From contig JAKSPB010000002.1 in assembly GCA_024405215.1 (NCBI GenBank), positions 46,609-110,608 of the forward strand: a DNA stretch of 64,000 bases. Reading direction: 5' to 3'. This DNA comes from Lentisphaeria bacterium. Lineage in GTDB: Bacteria; Verrucomicrobiota; Lentisphaeria; Oligosphaerales; Oligosphaeraceae. Positions 55,356 through 63,921 of the stretch are shown piece after piece (within the stretch, counting starts at the first letter, position 1; each line of letters starts with the position of its first letter). Both the position numbers and the translations under genes were made by a program. The notes below the pieces were generated by a model, which saw only the letters and a program-made list of their open reading frames with translations, searched no databases and was not told where the DNA came from.

Positions 55356-57290
55356 ATGTCGAAGATCTGCGGTTTTGTTCTGGCGGCTGGCGAAGGCCGC
55401 CGTATTCGTCCTGCCACTCTGGTTCATCCCAAGGCGCTTTTGCCATTCTGCGGAGTGCCGTTGCTGAATCTGGCGTTGTCCGAGCTGCTGGCCGTGCCGG
55501 AAGTGACGCAGGTGGTGGTGAATGCCAGCTATCTCGGGGAACAAGTGGAGGAGGCCTGCCGGAATTTCAGTCGCGCTCATGGAATCGAAGTGAATTGTTC
55601 CGTGGAGGAACATCTGCTGAACCATGGCGGCGGTATCCGGAAAGGCGTGAAACGCTTTGTCACGGACGCGGATACCATCTTCGTACACAATGTGGACGTG
55701 GTCCATGACTACGATCTGCGAGACATTCTGAAATTCCATCAGGAGCATGAGGCGGATGTCACGGCGCTGCTGATTCCCAATAACCGGAAAATCGGTGTTT
55801 CCGTGGACGACGAGAGTCGCATCACTAGTTTCCATTCGGGCGAAGGGCATCTAACTTTCTCCGGGTTGTATCTTCTGAAGAAGGAAATTCTGGACTTCCT
55901 GCCTGCCGAAGAAGATGCTCCCAGTATCTTGACCGCCTTCCAGCGCGCTGCGGCGGCGGGAAAGCGCGTTCTGGGAATGGTGGGCGAAGAGAATCGCTAT
56001 TGGTCGGACGTTGGGACGCCCCGGGAGTATATCCGCGCCCACGGAGAGATTACGGATTGCGGTCTGCCTGGACAGCAGATGCTTCGCGAGGCGGTGCTGG
56101 AACAAGGGCGTCGGCGTTTCGCGCTGGAGCAGAAGGGGGTCCGATGCACCGGGGCTTTGGGGCTGGGAGACGATCTTCAGATTCCCCAGGGAAGTCATCT
56201 GCACAATGTGGTGGTCTGGGACGGAACCGTCCTGGAAACGCCGGGAGTCTATGCCGACGGCATTATCGGAGGTGGAAGGATTCCTGCGCCGCTGCCGCCC
56301 AATGACGCGAATCGTCAGCCGGACGGGCGTGTCTTCAAGGCGCTGGATTTGATTCGCCCCGAAGGAAAATACGAGGAGCCGATGAAGCAAGGATCCGGCC
56401 GGCGGTACATTCGTCTGGAGGATCCCGTGAAAGGCGGCAGCGTCATTTGGAGCGCTTATTCTTTGACACGCCGGGAGAACTCCGTCTTCGCGGAGGAGAC
56501 GGTCTTTTTGAAGCGCCTGGGGATCCCTGTGGCGGATGTCCGGCTGCATTTGCCGGAGAAGGGCGAACTGGTTTTGGAGGACCTGGGCGGCAAGGATCTT
56601 CTGCAGGCGTCGCCGGAAGAACGTTGGGCGCTTCTGCCGCAGGTGCTGGCACAGGCCGCCCATCTGCACCATGTGGGCGCACAGGCGGCACGGCTGGACG
56701 AGGTGCCGCTTCAGGCGCCCTTCACCCTGGGATACTACAATTGGGAACGGGACTACTTTCGAAAGAATTTCCTGTCAAATGTGCTGGGACGGACGGATAT
56801 GTGGGACGATCGCACGGCACGGGAATGCTGTATGATCCGCGCCGCGCTGCTGGATGAACCCCAGGTCCTGCTCCATCGTGATTTCCAGAGCGCCAATATC
56901 AAGGTCCGCGATGGGAAATGCTACTGGATCGACTATCAGGGAATGCGTCTGGGCGCGGCGGTCTACGATTTGGCGTCGCTGCTCTACGACCCATACGTGG
57001 AATACACGCCGGAACAGCGCTGTGCTGCCTGGCGGCAATACTGCGAGTTCGTCTTCCAGGAAGGCGGCCGGATTTCTCCCGAAGGTCGTTTCCATGCGGC
57101 CGCCATTCAGCGTCTGATGCAGGCGTTGGGAGCGTATGGCACCTTGTGGAAACTGATGGGCATGGAGTGGTATCGGCCATTCATCACGCCGGCTTTGAAG
57201 CACCTGCGCCAGGCGGCTCTGGCGGTAGGTAGCTTCCCCGGATTCGTGCATTTGGCGGAGAACGCCCTGGAACTCTGGGAGAAGGCGTAG
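55356..57290 (+). CDS. MurU-AmgK fusion: sugar-1-phosphate nucleotidyltransferase plus anomeric sugar kinase
   Basis: 644 residues. The N-terminal half is a nucleotidyltransferase (FVLAAGEGRRIRPATLVHPK, VHNVDVVHDYD, RYWSDVGTPREY) resembling MurU, which makes UDP-N-acetylmuramate. The C-terminal half is an APH-fold kinase (LLHRDFQSANIKV, about residues 506-518; WIDYQGMRLGAAVYDLASL) resembling AmgK, which phosphorylates N-acetylmuramate/N-acetylglucosamine at C1. In Pseudomonas these are two adjacent genes for peptidoglycan recycling. I chose the ATG at 55356, 4 nt after the kinase stop; a TTG at 55332 is also in frame. The sugar specificity is inferred. Confidence 0.85.
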   Translation: MSKICGFVLAAGEGRRIRPATLVHPKALLPFCGVPLLNLALSELLAVPEVTQVVVNASYLGEQVEEACRNFSRAHGIEVNCSVEEHLLNHGGGIRKGVKRFVTDADTIFVHNVDVVHDYDLRDILKFHQEHEADVTALLIPNNRKIGVSVDDESRITSFHSGEGHLTFSGLYLLKKEILDFLPAEEDAPSILTAFQRAAAAGKRVLGMVGEENRYWSDVGTPREYIRAHGEITDCGLPGQQMLREAVLEQGRRRFALEQKGVRCTGALGLGDDLQIPQGSHLHNVVVWDGTVLETPGVYADGIIGGGRIPAPLPPNDANRQPDGRVFKALDLIRPEGKYEEPMKQGSGRRYIRLEDPVKGGSVIWSAYSLTRRENSVFAEETVFLKRLGIPVADVRLHLPEKGELVLEDLGGKDLLQASPEERWALLPQVLAQAAHLHHVGAQAARLDEVPLQAPFTLGYYNWERDYFRKNFLSNVLGRTDMWDDRTARECCMIRAALLDEPQVLLHRDFQSANIKVRDGKCYWIDYQGMRLGAAVYDLASLLYDPYVEYTPEQRCAAWRQYCEFVFQEGGRISPEGRFHAAAIQRLMQALGAYGTLWKLMGMEWYRPFITPALKHLRQAALAVGSFPGFVHLAENALELWEKA

Positions 57291-58544
57291 ATGGGGAATA
57301 TGGATTCACCGGAAATCATCCTTCTGGCGCCGGCCGGAAATCACGAGTGCCTGGCTGCTGCGCTGCAGAACGGAGCGGATGCGGTCTATTTCGGCGTGGG
57401 AAAGTGGAATATGCGTTGCCACGCTACGTCGAATTTCACCCGCGAGGAGCTTCCCGATGTGGTGAAGCGCTGTCATGAGGCAGGCGTGAAGGCCTGGCTG
57501 ACCGTCAATATCATCGCCTACGATCAGGAACTTGAGGAATTTCAGACGCTACTGGAGGCAGCCAAGGCGGCGGGCGTTGACGCTATTATCGCTTCGGATC
57601 CCGCCGTCATCCGCCGCGCGTCGGCCCTGGGGCTTCCCGTGCATCTTTCAGTGCAGGCGAATCTCTCCAACTGGGAGGCCATCGCCTTCTACGCTCCTTA
57701 CGTGGAGACCGTGGTGGCTGCGCGGGAACTCACATTGGAACAGCTGGAATCCTTGGCAAAGAACATCCGTCTTCATGATTTGCGTGGTCCCAACGGCAAA
57801 TTGATCCGCCTGGAGGCCTTCGCCCATGGCGCATTGTGCATCGGACTTTCCGGACGTTGCGGAATGAGTCTCTGCGAATACAATTCCAGCAGCAATCGCG
57901 GCAGTTGCTATCAGCCTTGCCGACGGGAATATATCGCACGGGACGCGGAGACCGGTTACGAGTTCAAGATCGCCAACCAGTATATCATGTCTCCCAAGGA
58001 TCTGTGCACGATTGCCCATCTGCCGTGGCTGTTGGACGCCGGGGTCTCCGTGCTGAAAATCGAGGGGCGCGGACGTTCCGCCGACTACGTGGCGACGGTC
58101 ATTCGCGCCTATCGTCAGGCAGTGGATCTTTACCGGCAGGGCGCCAAGCCTTCCGAAGAGCAGCTGGCGGAGTGGAACCGGGCGCTGCAAGGTGTCTTCA
58201 ACCGGCGGTTCTGGGAGGGCGGATACTACTACGGCGAACAAAGCGACGTATGGGCCGGAGCACGGGACAGCCAGGCCACCATCCGAAAGCAGTTCCTGGG
58301 CGTGGTTACCCACTATTACGCCCACCCCAAGGTGGTGGAGGCAATCCTCCAATCCGGAAATCTGAAGGTCGGGCAGAAAATTCTCATCACCGGCCCGACC
58401 ACGGGGGCGGTGGAATATACGGTCCCGTCGCTGCAAGTGCTGGAGAAGCCGGTCGAGTTTGCCGGCATCGGCGCGGACGTCACTTTCCCCTATCCCGAAA
58501 AACTCCGTCCGAACGACAAGATTTTTGCACTTTTGGAACGATAG
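57291..58544 (+). CDS. U32 family protein, TrhP (YegQ)-like
   Basis: 417 residues. The U32 signature is complete: EAFAHGALCIGLSGRCGMS, followed by the cysteine-rich NRGSCYQPCRREY. The N terminus ILLAPAGNHECLAAALQNGADAVYFG and the C-terminal domain match TrhP, which with TrhO-type enzymes makes 5-hydroxyuridine at the tRNA wobble base; older annotation calls the family peptidases. Its ATG directly abuts the stop of the MurU-AmgK gene, with GAGAAGG just upstream, so it belongs to the same operon. The link to cell-wall metabolism is unexplained. Confidence 0.88.
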   Translation: MGNMDSPEIILLAPAGNHECLAAALQNGADAVYFGVGKWNMRCHATSNFTREELPDVVKRCHEAGVKAWLTVNIIAYDQELEEFQTLLEAAKAAGVDAIIASDPAVIRRASALGLPVHLSVQANLSNWEAIAFYAPYVETVVAARELTLEQLESLAKNIRLHDLRGPNGKLIRLEAFAHGALCIGLSGRCGMSLCEYNSSSNRGSCYQPCRREYIARDAETGYEFKIANQYIMSPKDLCTIAHLPWLLDAGVSVLKIEGRGRSADYVATVIRAYRQAVDLYRQGAKPSEEQLAEWNRALQGVFNRRFWEGGYYYGEQSDVWAGARDSQATIRKQFLGVVTHYYAHPKVVEAILQSGNLKVGQKILITGPTTGAVEYTVPSLQVLEKPVEFAGIGADVTFPYPEKLRPNDKIFALLER

Positions 58545-58590
58545 TTCGGGAACCCGGGGTTGTCGTTGCAGTCATAGAAGCGTCGTATCT

Positions 58591-58732
58591 GTTCAGAAGG
58601 GATGCCTTGATCCACGAATGAGCACGAATGTACACCAATGGCGTTCAGGACCGCCTGCCTGAACGGACAAATGGATGATTCGTGGCCATTGGTGTGCATT
58701 GGTGGTTTTGCAATCTCGTTTTGAAAAATAAC
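58591..58732. repeat. Dispersed palindromic repeat, copy B
   Basis: It shares its ends with copy A at 34570-34806 (GTTCAGAAGGGATG, CACGAATG, ACACCAATGGCGTTC; TTGGTGTGCATTGG, TGCAATCTCGTTTTGAA). Inside, CGTTCAGG and CCTGAACG form a hairpin, and ACCAATGG pairs with CCATTGGT. It ends 39 nt before the macroglobulin start. Confidence 0.7.
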
Positions 58733-58771
58733 GAAGCGTCTTTCTTTTCACATTTTCAAGGGAGTTCTCTT

Positions 58772-61700
58772 ATGCGTTTCTTTTCTTTCTTCTTGGCATT
58801 GCTGACGACCATGGGACTTTTTGCAAAAGATTCTTCGATGACGGCCCGTCCGTTGCATTATCTTTCCACGGACAAACAGATCTACCATCCGGGGGAAAAG
58901 GTCTTTTTCCGCGACGTGGTGCTGGATGGCCAGACGAACTATCCGTTGGACGAGTTTCTTCAGCTGCCCCATGGTTTTCGCTGGAAGCTTCTCGGACCGC
59001 AGGAGAACGAAGTGGCCTCCGGCAGGTTTGAATACGAAAATTCCGTTGGCGCGGACGTGTGGTCCATTCCCAAGGATATCGCAGGCGGAATCTACACGTT
59101 GAAGGTATGGGGGAACGAAGGCGCGCCGGCGGAACGAACCTTTGAGGTGCGGAACTACCGTGCTCCTCGCATCCGCACTCAGATTGATTTCCTGAAGCGC
59201 GGTTATCTGCCTGGCGAAGAGATTACGGCGGTCATCCGCTTTCAGCGGGCGGAAGGCGAGGCGTTGGAGAATCCCCGCGTCTCCGCCACTGCGGTTCTGG
59301 ATGGCGAAGTGATTTATCAGGGCGAGGATTTGCCTGTGGCGGATGGCGTCGCCACTGCGAAATTCGCGCTGCCTGCGGAAATCGCCAATGGCGATGGCAC
59401 ATTGAATTTCACTATTCTGGACGGCGGAGTGCTGGAGGCTGCGGGAAAGAGCATCCCCGTGCTGCTTTCCAATTATACGGTGGAGTTCTATCCCGAGGGC
59501 GGCGATCTGGTGGAAGGCGCGGTGAATCGCGTTTACATTGAGGCACGCCAGAAGAATGGCCAGGGCGCCGATATCGCGGGAAAGATCGTGGATGCCAGTG
59601 GCGAAAAAGTCGCGGAATTCGCAACGGTCTTTGACGGACGCGGCATTGCGGAGTTCACCCCCGCCAAGGGGCAGAGCTATCGGCTCGTCGTCCCCAATGA
59701 AATCACGGGGACGAATCGCGAGTTCGTTTTGCCCCCCGCCAAGGCCGGCGCCACGATTTCCGCTGTCAAGCCTGTCTATGAGTTTGCGGAACGCATCGTT
59801 TTGCGCATCCAGGTCTCTCCCGAAGGCGCGAAACAGCTTGGATATGTAGTTTTGCGCAAGCGCGATGTGGAAATCCAGAAGGTCAAGCTGGGGAAGGAGC
59901 AACGCGAGGTGGAACTCAAGGCCGGCGAGGCGGAAGGCGTCCTCGTCGCCACGCTCTATGCCAAGGACGATACGCCGCTGGCGGAACGCCTGGTCTTCCG
60001 TAGCCCCAAGTATCGCGTTCGCACTTCGGTAGAGGGGACCGACGGCATCTTCACGCCGGGCGGCAAGGTCAAGCTGACGGTCGTCACCACCGACGATGCA
60101 GGAACGCCAGTCTCCGCCAATGTGGGATTGACCGTCACCGACGCCTCCGTCTATGACATGGTGGACCGTCGGGACATTGCGCCGCGTCTGCCCGCCATGG
60201 TCTATTTGGAGAATGAAGTCCGTTCCTTTGCCGATGCGGGAGACTACTTTGATGCCGCCGATGCCTTGGCGCCTGTGAAGATCGACTTGCTGCTGGGAAC
60301 CCAGGGATGGCGTCGCTTCGTGCAAGTCCGGAAGGAGGAGATCGCTTCCGAATATTCCGATGCGCTGCTCCGTATCCTGGCGCCGGAGGTGAAATTGTTC
60401 AAAATCGAGCCGCGCAGCCGCAGAGGATTCTTTGGACGCGTTGCCAGACTGGGCGCCGTGGAGGACGGGGCCATGGTAAATGACCTTGTCTACGAGGAGG
60501 CGATGCCCGTGATGGCAATGGCGGCTGCTCCTGTCGGCGTTGAGGAAAATGCCGTGATGCCCTTGCCGCCTGATTTTGTCGCCGGGGATGAGCTGAAAGC
60601 CGTGGGCGGAGCGGAAGTGAAGGCGGAGGCAGATATGCCTGTGGCGGATATGGCTAGGGAGGTCCCCGCGGCCGCGCCGCCCATGATGGCCAAACGTCGT
60701 ATGATGGAAGAGCCCGTCTGGACGTACGCCCGAGAATATGCCCATCGGGCCCGGAAGGACCGGAAGCCCGGCGATCGCGTGGATTTCACGGAGACCATCT
60801 ACTGGGCGGCTTCCTGCAAGACCGATCCCCGGACCGGAAAAGCGGAAATCTCCTTCGAACTGCCGGATACCATCGGCGCTTTCCGTGTGCTGGCGGATTC
60901 CTTCGGCGGAAACGGTGCTTTGGGCGAATATACGGGCGAACTCAAGTCCGTCCAGCCCTTCTACACGGAAATCAAGCTTCCGCTTTTCATGACCGTCGGT
61001 GACGAGGCCCTTCTGCCCATCACTTTGGTGAATGCCACAAAGGAGGCGATGACCGGCGTGAATCTGGTCCTGGAGGCTGGAGACGGCCTGCGAATTCTGG
61101 ATGCTCCGAAATTCGTGGCAGGCGATGTCCTGGCCGCCGGCGAACGCCGTGCGGTCTTCGCGAAAGTGCAGGCGACGGCGGCAGGCGAGGTTGCGCTGAA
61201 TGTCCGCGCCGTGGCTGGCGGCAATGTGGATGCCGTGACTCGCAAGGTCACGGTAGTCTCCCGGCTCTTCCCCTTCGCCGCCGCCGCCGGTGCGCGGATT
61301 TCCAAGGAGAACGGACTTGTTGCGCCCGTGGAAATTCCCGATGGCGTGGAGAATGGCTCCGTGAAGGTCACGGCGCAGGTCTACAGTTCTCCGGCCGCCA
61401 CCATGGAGGCGGCGCTGAACGCGCTGCTCCGCCAGCCTCATGGCTGCTTTGAGCAGACCAGTTCCACCAACTATCCGCTGGTCATGGCGCAGCAGTATTT
61501 CCTCAGCCACGCTGGATGCGATCCCGCCACCGTCGCCAAGGCACAGGGACTGCTGGACGAGGGTTACAAGAAGCTGGTTTCCTTTGAATGCAGCAAGAAG
61601 GGCTACGAGTGGTTCGGCTCGGATCCAGGGCACGAGGCGCTTTCCGCATACGGCCTCATGGAATTCGCCGACATGGCGAAAGTGATGCCTGTGGACCAGA

Positions 61701-62866
61701 CCATGGTCACGAATACTCGCGAATGGCTGTTGAAGCGCCGGGACGGAAAGGGCGGCTTCCTGCGTAACGAGCAGGCGCTGGATTCCTTCGGCCGCGCTCC
61801 CGCGCCCACCACGGACGCCTATATCGTCTGGTCGCTGCTGGAAAGCGGCCAGAAGGCCGATACGCTGAAAGCGGAAATCGAAGCCGTGGCGAAGAAGGCC
61901 GCATCCGAGGAGGACGACTATCTGAAGGCACTAGCCGCCAACATCCTCTTCCTGGCTGGCGATGCCGATGGCGCAAAGCGTTTTGCCGATGCGCTGGCGA
62001 AGGACCAGAAGGCCGATGGCACCATGGCGCACCCCGGCCCCACCATCACCTGTTCCGGCAGCGTCTCGCAGAATCTGGAATGCACCGCTCTGGCGGCCCT
62101 GGCGTGGGTTCGCTGCGGTGAAAAGTACATCGCCAATACCGAATGCGCCATGAAGATGCTGGCGGAATCCTGCCAGGCCGGAAAATTCGGTTCCACCCAG
62201 TCCACCGTGCTGGTTCTCAAGGCCATCAACGCGTATGATGCGGCTTTCGCCAAGCCCTTGAGCGATGGCACGGTGCAGCTCTGGCTGGATGGCAAGCCCT
62301 TTGGTGCTGCCGTTCCTTTCACCAAGGACTCCAAGGGCATTCTTGCACTTCCCGATTGCGGACTGGCCATGACGCCGGGCAAGCATTCGTTGGAAATCCG
62401 CCTGACCGGCGAAAGCGAACTTTCCTGCTCCGTGCAGGTAGAGGGTATGACCGTCATGCCTACCAATGCGGGAAGCGTGACATTGTCAACGGAACTCAGC
62501 AAGCGGGAAGTCACGGAAGGCGAGCCCGTCCAACTGATGGTGAAGGTCACCAATACGGCTGACGCGGAAGCCCAGATGCCGCTGGCGGTCATCGCCATCC
62601 CCGGCGGTCTGGAACCCCGCGCCGAACAGCTCAAGGAGCTCAAGGAGGCAGGCCGCATCGCCGCCTACGAAGTGCAGGACAATGCCGTGGTTCTCTACTG
62701 GCGCGGCCTGGCGCCCAGGCAGACGGCGCAGGTGCCTCTTGCCCTGACTGCCGCCATCCCCGGCGAATACACGGCGGCGGCCTCCCGGGCCTATCTCTAC
62801 TACGACGACCAGGCAAAGCAATATCAGCCGGGTGTGGCCGCCAAGATTGCCCCCAAGGAGAGATAA
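58772..62866 (+). CDS. Bacterial alpha-2-macroglobulin with thioester motif
   Basis: 1364 residues with a signal peptide (MRFFSFFLALLTTMGLFAKD) and AAGGGAG upstream of the ATG. The order is MG1/MG2 domains (TDKQIYHPGEKVFF, YLPGEEITAVIRF), further MG domains, an insertion rich in Ala/Met (residues about 580-650), an alpha-2-macroglobulin domain (ETIYWAASCKTD), then the thioester domain with Cys892 in PHGCFEQTSS and its helical barrel, and a receptor-binding-like C terminus. Such proteins trap foreign proteases in the periplasm. The usual partner PBP1C gene is not adjacent. A palindromic repeat directly follows the stop codon. Confidence 0.93.
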   Translation: MRFFSFFLALLTTMGLFAKDSSMTARPLHYLSTDKQIYHPGEKVFFRDVVLDGQTNYPLDEFLQLPHGFRWKLLGPQENEVASGRFEYENSVGADVWSIPKDIAGGIYTLKVWGNEGAPAERTFEVRNYRAPRIRTQIDFLKRGYLPGEEITAVIRFQRAEGEALENPRVSATAVLDGEVIYQGEDLPVADGVATAKFALPAEIANGDGTLNFTILDGGVLEAAGKSIPVLLSNYTVEFYPEGGDLVEGAVNRVYIEARQKNGQGADIAGKIVDASGEKVAEFATVFDGRGIAEFTPAKGQSYRLVVPNEITGTNREFVLPPAKAGATISAVKPVYEFAERIVLRIQVSPEGAKQLGYVVLRKRDVEIQKVKLGKEQREVELKAGEAEGVLVATLYAKDDTPLAERLVFRSPKYRVRTSVEGTDGIFTPGGKVKLTVVTTDDAGTPVSANVGLTVTDASVYDMVDRRDIAPRLPAMVYLENEVRSFADAGDYFDAADALAPVKIDLLLGTQGWRRFVQVRKEEIASEYSDALLRILAPEVKLFKIEPRSRRGFFGRVARLGAVEDGAMVNDLVYEEAMPVMAMAAAPVGVEENAVMPLPPDFVAGDELKAVGGAEVKAEADMPVADMAREVPAAAPPMMAKRRMMEEPVWTYAREYAHRARKDRKPGDRVDFTETIYWAASCKTDPRTGKAEISFELPDTIGAFRVLADSFGGNGALGEYTGELKSVQPFYTEIKLPLFMTVGDEALLPITLVNATKEAMTGVNLVLEAGDGLRILDAPKFVAGDVLAAGERRAVFAKVQATAAGEVALNVRAVAGGNVDAVTRKVTVVSRLFPFAAAAGARISKENGLVAPVEIPDGVENGSVKVTAQVYSSPAATMEAALNALLRQPHGCFEQTSSTNYPLVMAQQYFLSHAGCDPATVAKAQGLLDEGYKKLVSFECSKKGYEWFGSDPGHEALSAYGLMEFADMAKVMPVDQTMVTNTREWLLKRRDGKGGFLRNEQALDSFGRAPAPTTDAYIVWSLLESGQKADTLKAEIEAVAKKAASEEDDYLKALAANILFLAGDADGAKRFADALAKDQKADGTMAHPGPTITCSGSVSQNLECTALAALAWVRCGEKYIANTECAMKMLAESCQAGKFGSTQSTVLVLKAINAYDAAFAKPLSDGTVQLWLDGKPFGAAVPFTKDSKGILALPDCGLAMTPGKHSLEIRLTGESELSCSVQVEGMTVMPTNAGSVTLSTELSKREVTEGEPVQLMVKVTNTADAEAQMPLAVIAIPGGLEPRAEQLKELKEAGRIAAYEVQDNAVVLYWRGLAPRQTAQVPLALTAAIPGEYTAAASRAYLYYDDQAKQYQPGVAAKIAPKER

Positions 62867-62867
62867 T

Positions 62868-62939
62868 AGGGATAGGATAGTTTTTGTATAGTTTTTTCCC
62901 CTTGGGCAGGATTTTTCCAAGGGGAAAACTATACAAAAA
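62868..62939. repeat. Palindromic repeat R1, probably also a terminator
   Basis: AGGGATAGGATAG leads into TTTTTGTATAGTTTTTTCCCC-TTGG (62881-62905), which pairs with CCAAGGGGAAAACTATAC-AAAAA (62917-62939) around an 11-nt loop: 23 paired bases with one 2-nt bulge. The same sequence, with a decayed right arm, recurs at 63860. Confidence 0.75.
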
Positions 62940-62978
62940 TTATAATTTTCGGCTGCCATCCTTGCGCGGAGGCGCTTT

Positions 62979-63818
62979 TTAGTTGGATGACCAGTTGCCA
63001 GACAGGATCTGCGTATTGGGATTGTATATCAGCGTGAAGCCGCCGCCGTTTGGTGCGCGGTCGATTACGCGTAGCTTGGGCAAGTCTTCCGGTCTTTTTT
63101 CGATGATCTGCCCATCCACGATGCTCCAATCAGCTTCATCGAATTCGCTGAAGATCCAGCCCTTTTCCCGGGCGAATTTTTGCAGGCCGTCGGAATCGAC
63201 TTTGCATTCCGTGTCGCAGTGTGCTCCCCACATGAAGGATGGATGGTATTTCACGGTGATGTCCGTGGCGTCTTGCGGAATCATTTTCCACGCCATAAAG
63301 GCATTGATTCGCTTGAATTCCTTTTCTGAGTAAGCGTCCAGACGGATTTCGTATGTCCGGTCGCCATTCAAGCCGGATATGCAGATCGTGTCTGCAATTC
63401 CATAGCCGCAAAGGAGCAACACGCCCAGGGACAAGCTCATTCCCAATAGGGCGATGATGCGGGAGGCATTGCCGCGAATTTGCCCGTCATGGTATTTCTG
63501 TGGAACGAAGACGCCCCAGAGGAATGCACCAAGGGATGCGAGGACATTGGCTGCAAGAAGCCAGAAGATTGACGCGCGAATGTTCCAGCGGCCTGCGACA
63601 ACGATTGGAACGGGAAGAATGAATGCGGATATCTGAAGTGTGCGAAGCAGATAGGTGCATCCTGTGTGCCAGCGGCTTTGCGTGACGGGATATTCGTCCT
63701 CTGGCGATATGAGCATCCGTTTGAACGGGGCTTTGACGTGGCGTCGGCAGAAAAGATAAATGCACAGGAAGAGAGCCCATATCGGCAAGGAGAAAATCAA
63801 AAAAAAGATGATGACCAT
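62979..63818 (-). CDS. Hypothetical membrane protein
   Basis: 279 residues with about four predicted membrane helices (residues about 1-24, 56-76, 83-107, 119-142: for example FFLIFSLPIWALFLCIYLFC and SIFWLLAANVLASLGAFLWG). A soluble C-terminal domain of about 135 residues follows (YEIRLDAYSEKEFKRINAF, IFSEFDEADWSIVDG). A CGGAGG Shine-Dalgarno lies 9 nt upstream of the ATG at 63818. The family is not recognised. It is bracketed by the two copies of a palindromic repeat, so it may be a separately acquired cassette (inference). Confidence 0.65.
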   Translation of the reverse strand: MVIIFFLIFSLPIWALFLCIYLFCRRHVKAPFKRMLISPEDEYPVTQSRWHTGCTYLLRTLQISAFILPVPIVVAGRWNIRASIFWLLAANVLASLGAFLWGVFVPQKYHDGQIRGNASRIIALLGMSLSLGVLLLCGYGIADTICISGLNGDRTYEIRLDAYSEKEFKRINAFMAWKMIPQDATDITVKYHPSFMWGAHCDTECKVDSDGLQKFAREKGWIFSEFDEADWSIVDGQIIEKRPEDLPKLRVIDRAPNGGGFTLIYNPNTQILSGNWSSN

Positions 63819-63859
63819 GCCAAGAATCCTCCGGTGTATCGGGCACGTTTTTTGTGGGG

Positions 63860-63921
63860 TAGGATGGTTTTTGTATAGTTTTCCCCCTTGGCTAGGATTT
63901 CCCCAAGGGGAAAAAACATAC
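63860..63921. repeat. Palindromic repeat R2, decayed right arm
   Basis: TAGGATGGTTTTTGTATAG, then TTTTCCCCCTTGG (63879-63891), faces CCAAGGGGAAAAAACATAC (63903-63921). It matches R1 on the left and has mismatches on the right. It lies just upstream of the start of the minus-strand hypothetical gene. Confidence 0.65.

Noticed and set aside
58748..61633. 961-codon antisense frame in the macroglobulin gene
   Set aside because: Antisense of a high-GC coding region; no recognisable domain, while the plus strand encodes a complete thioester macroglobulin.
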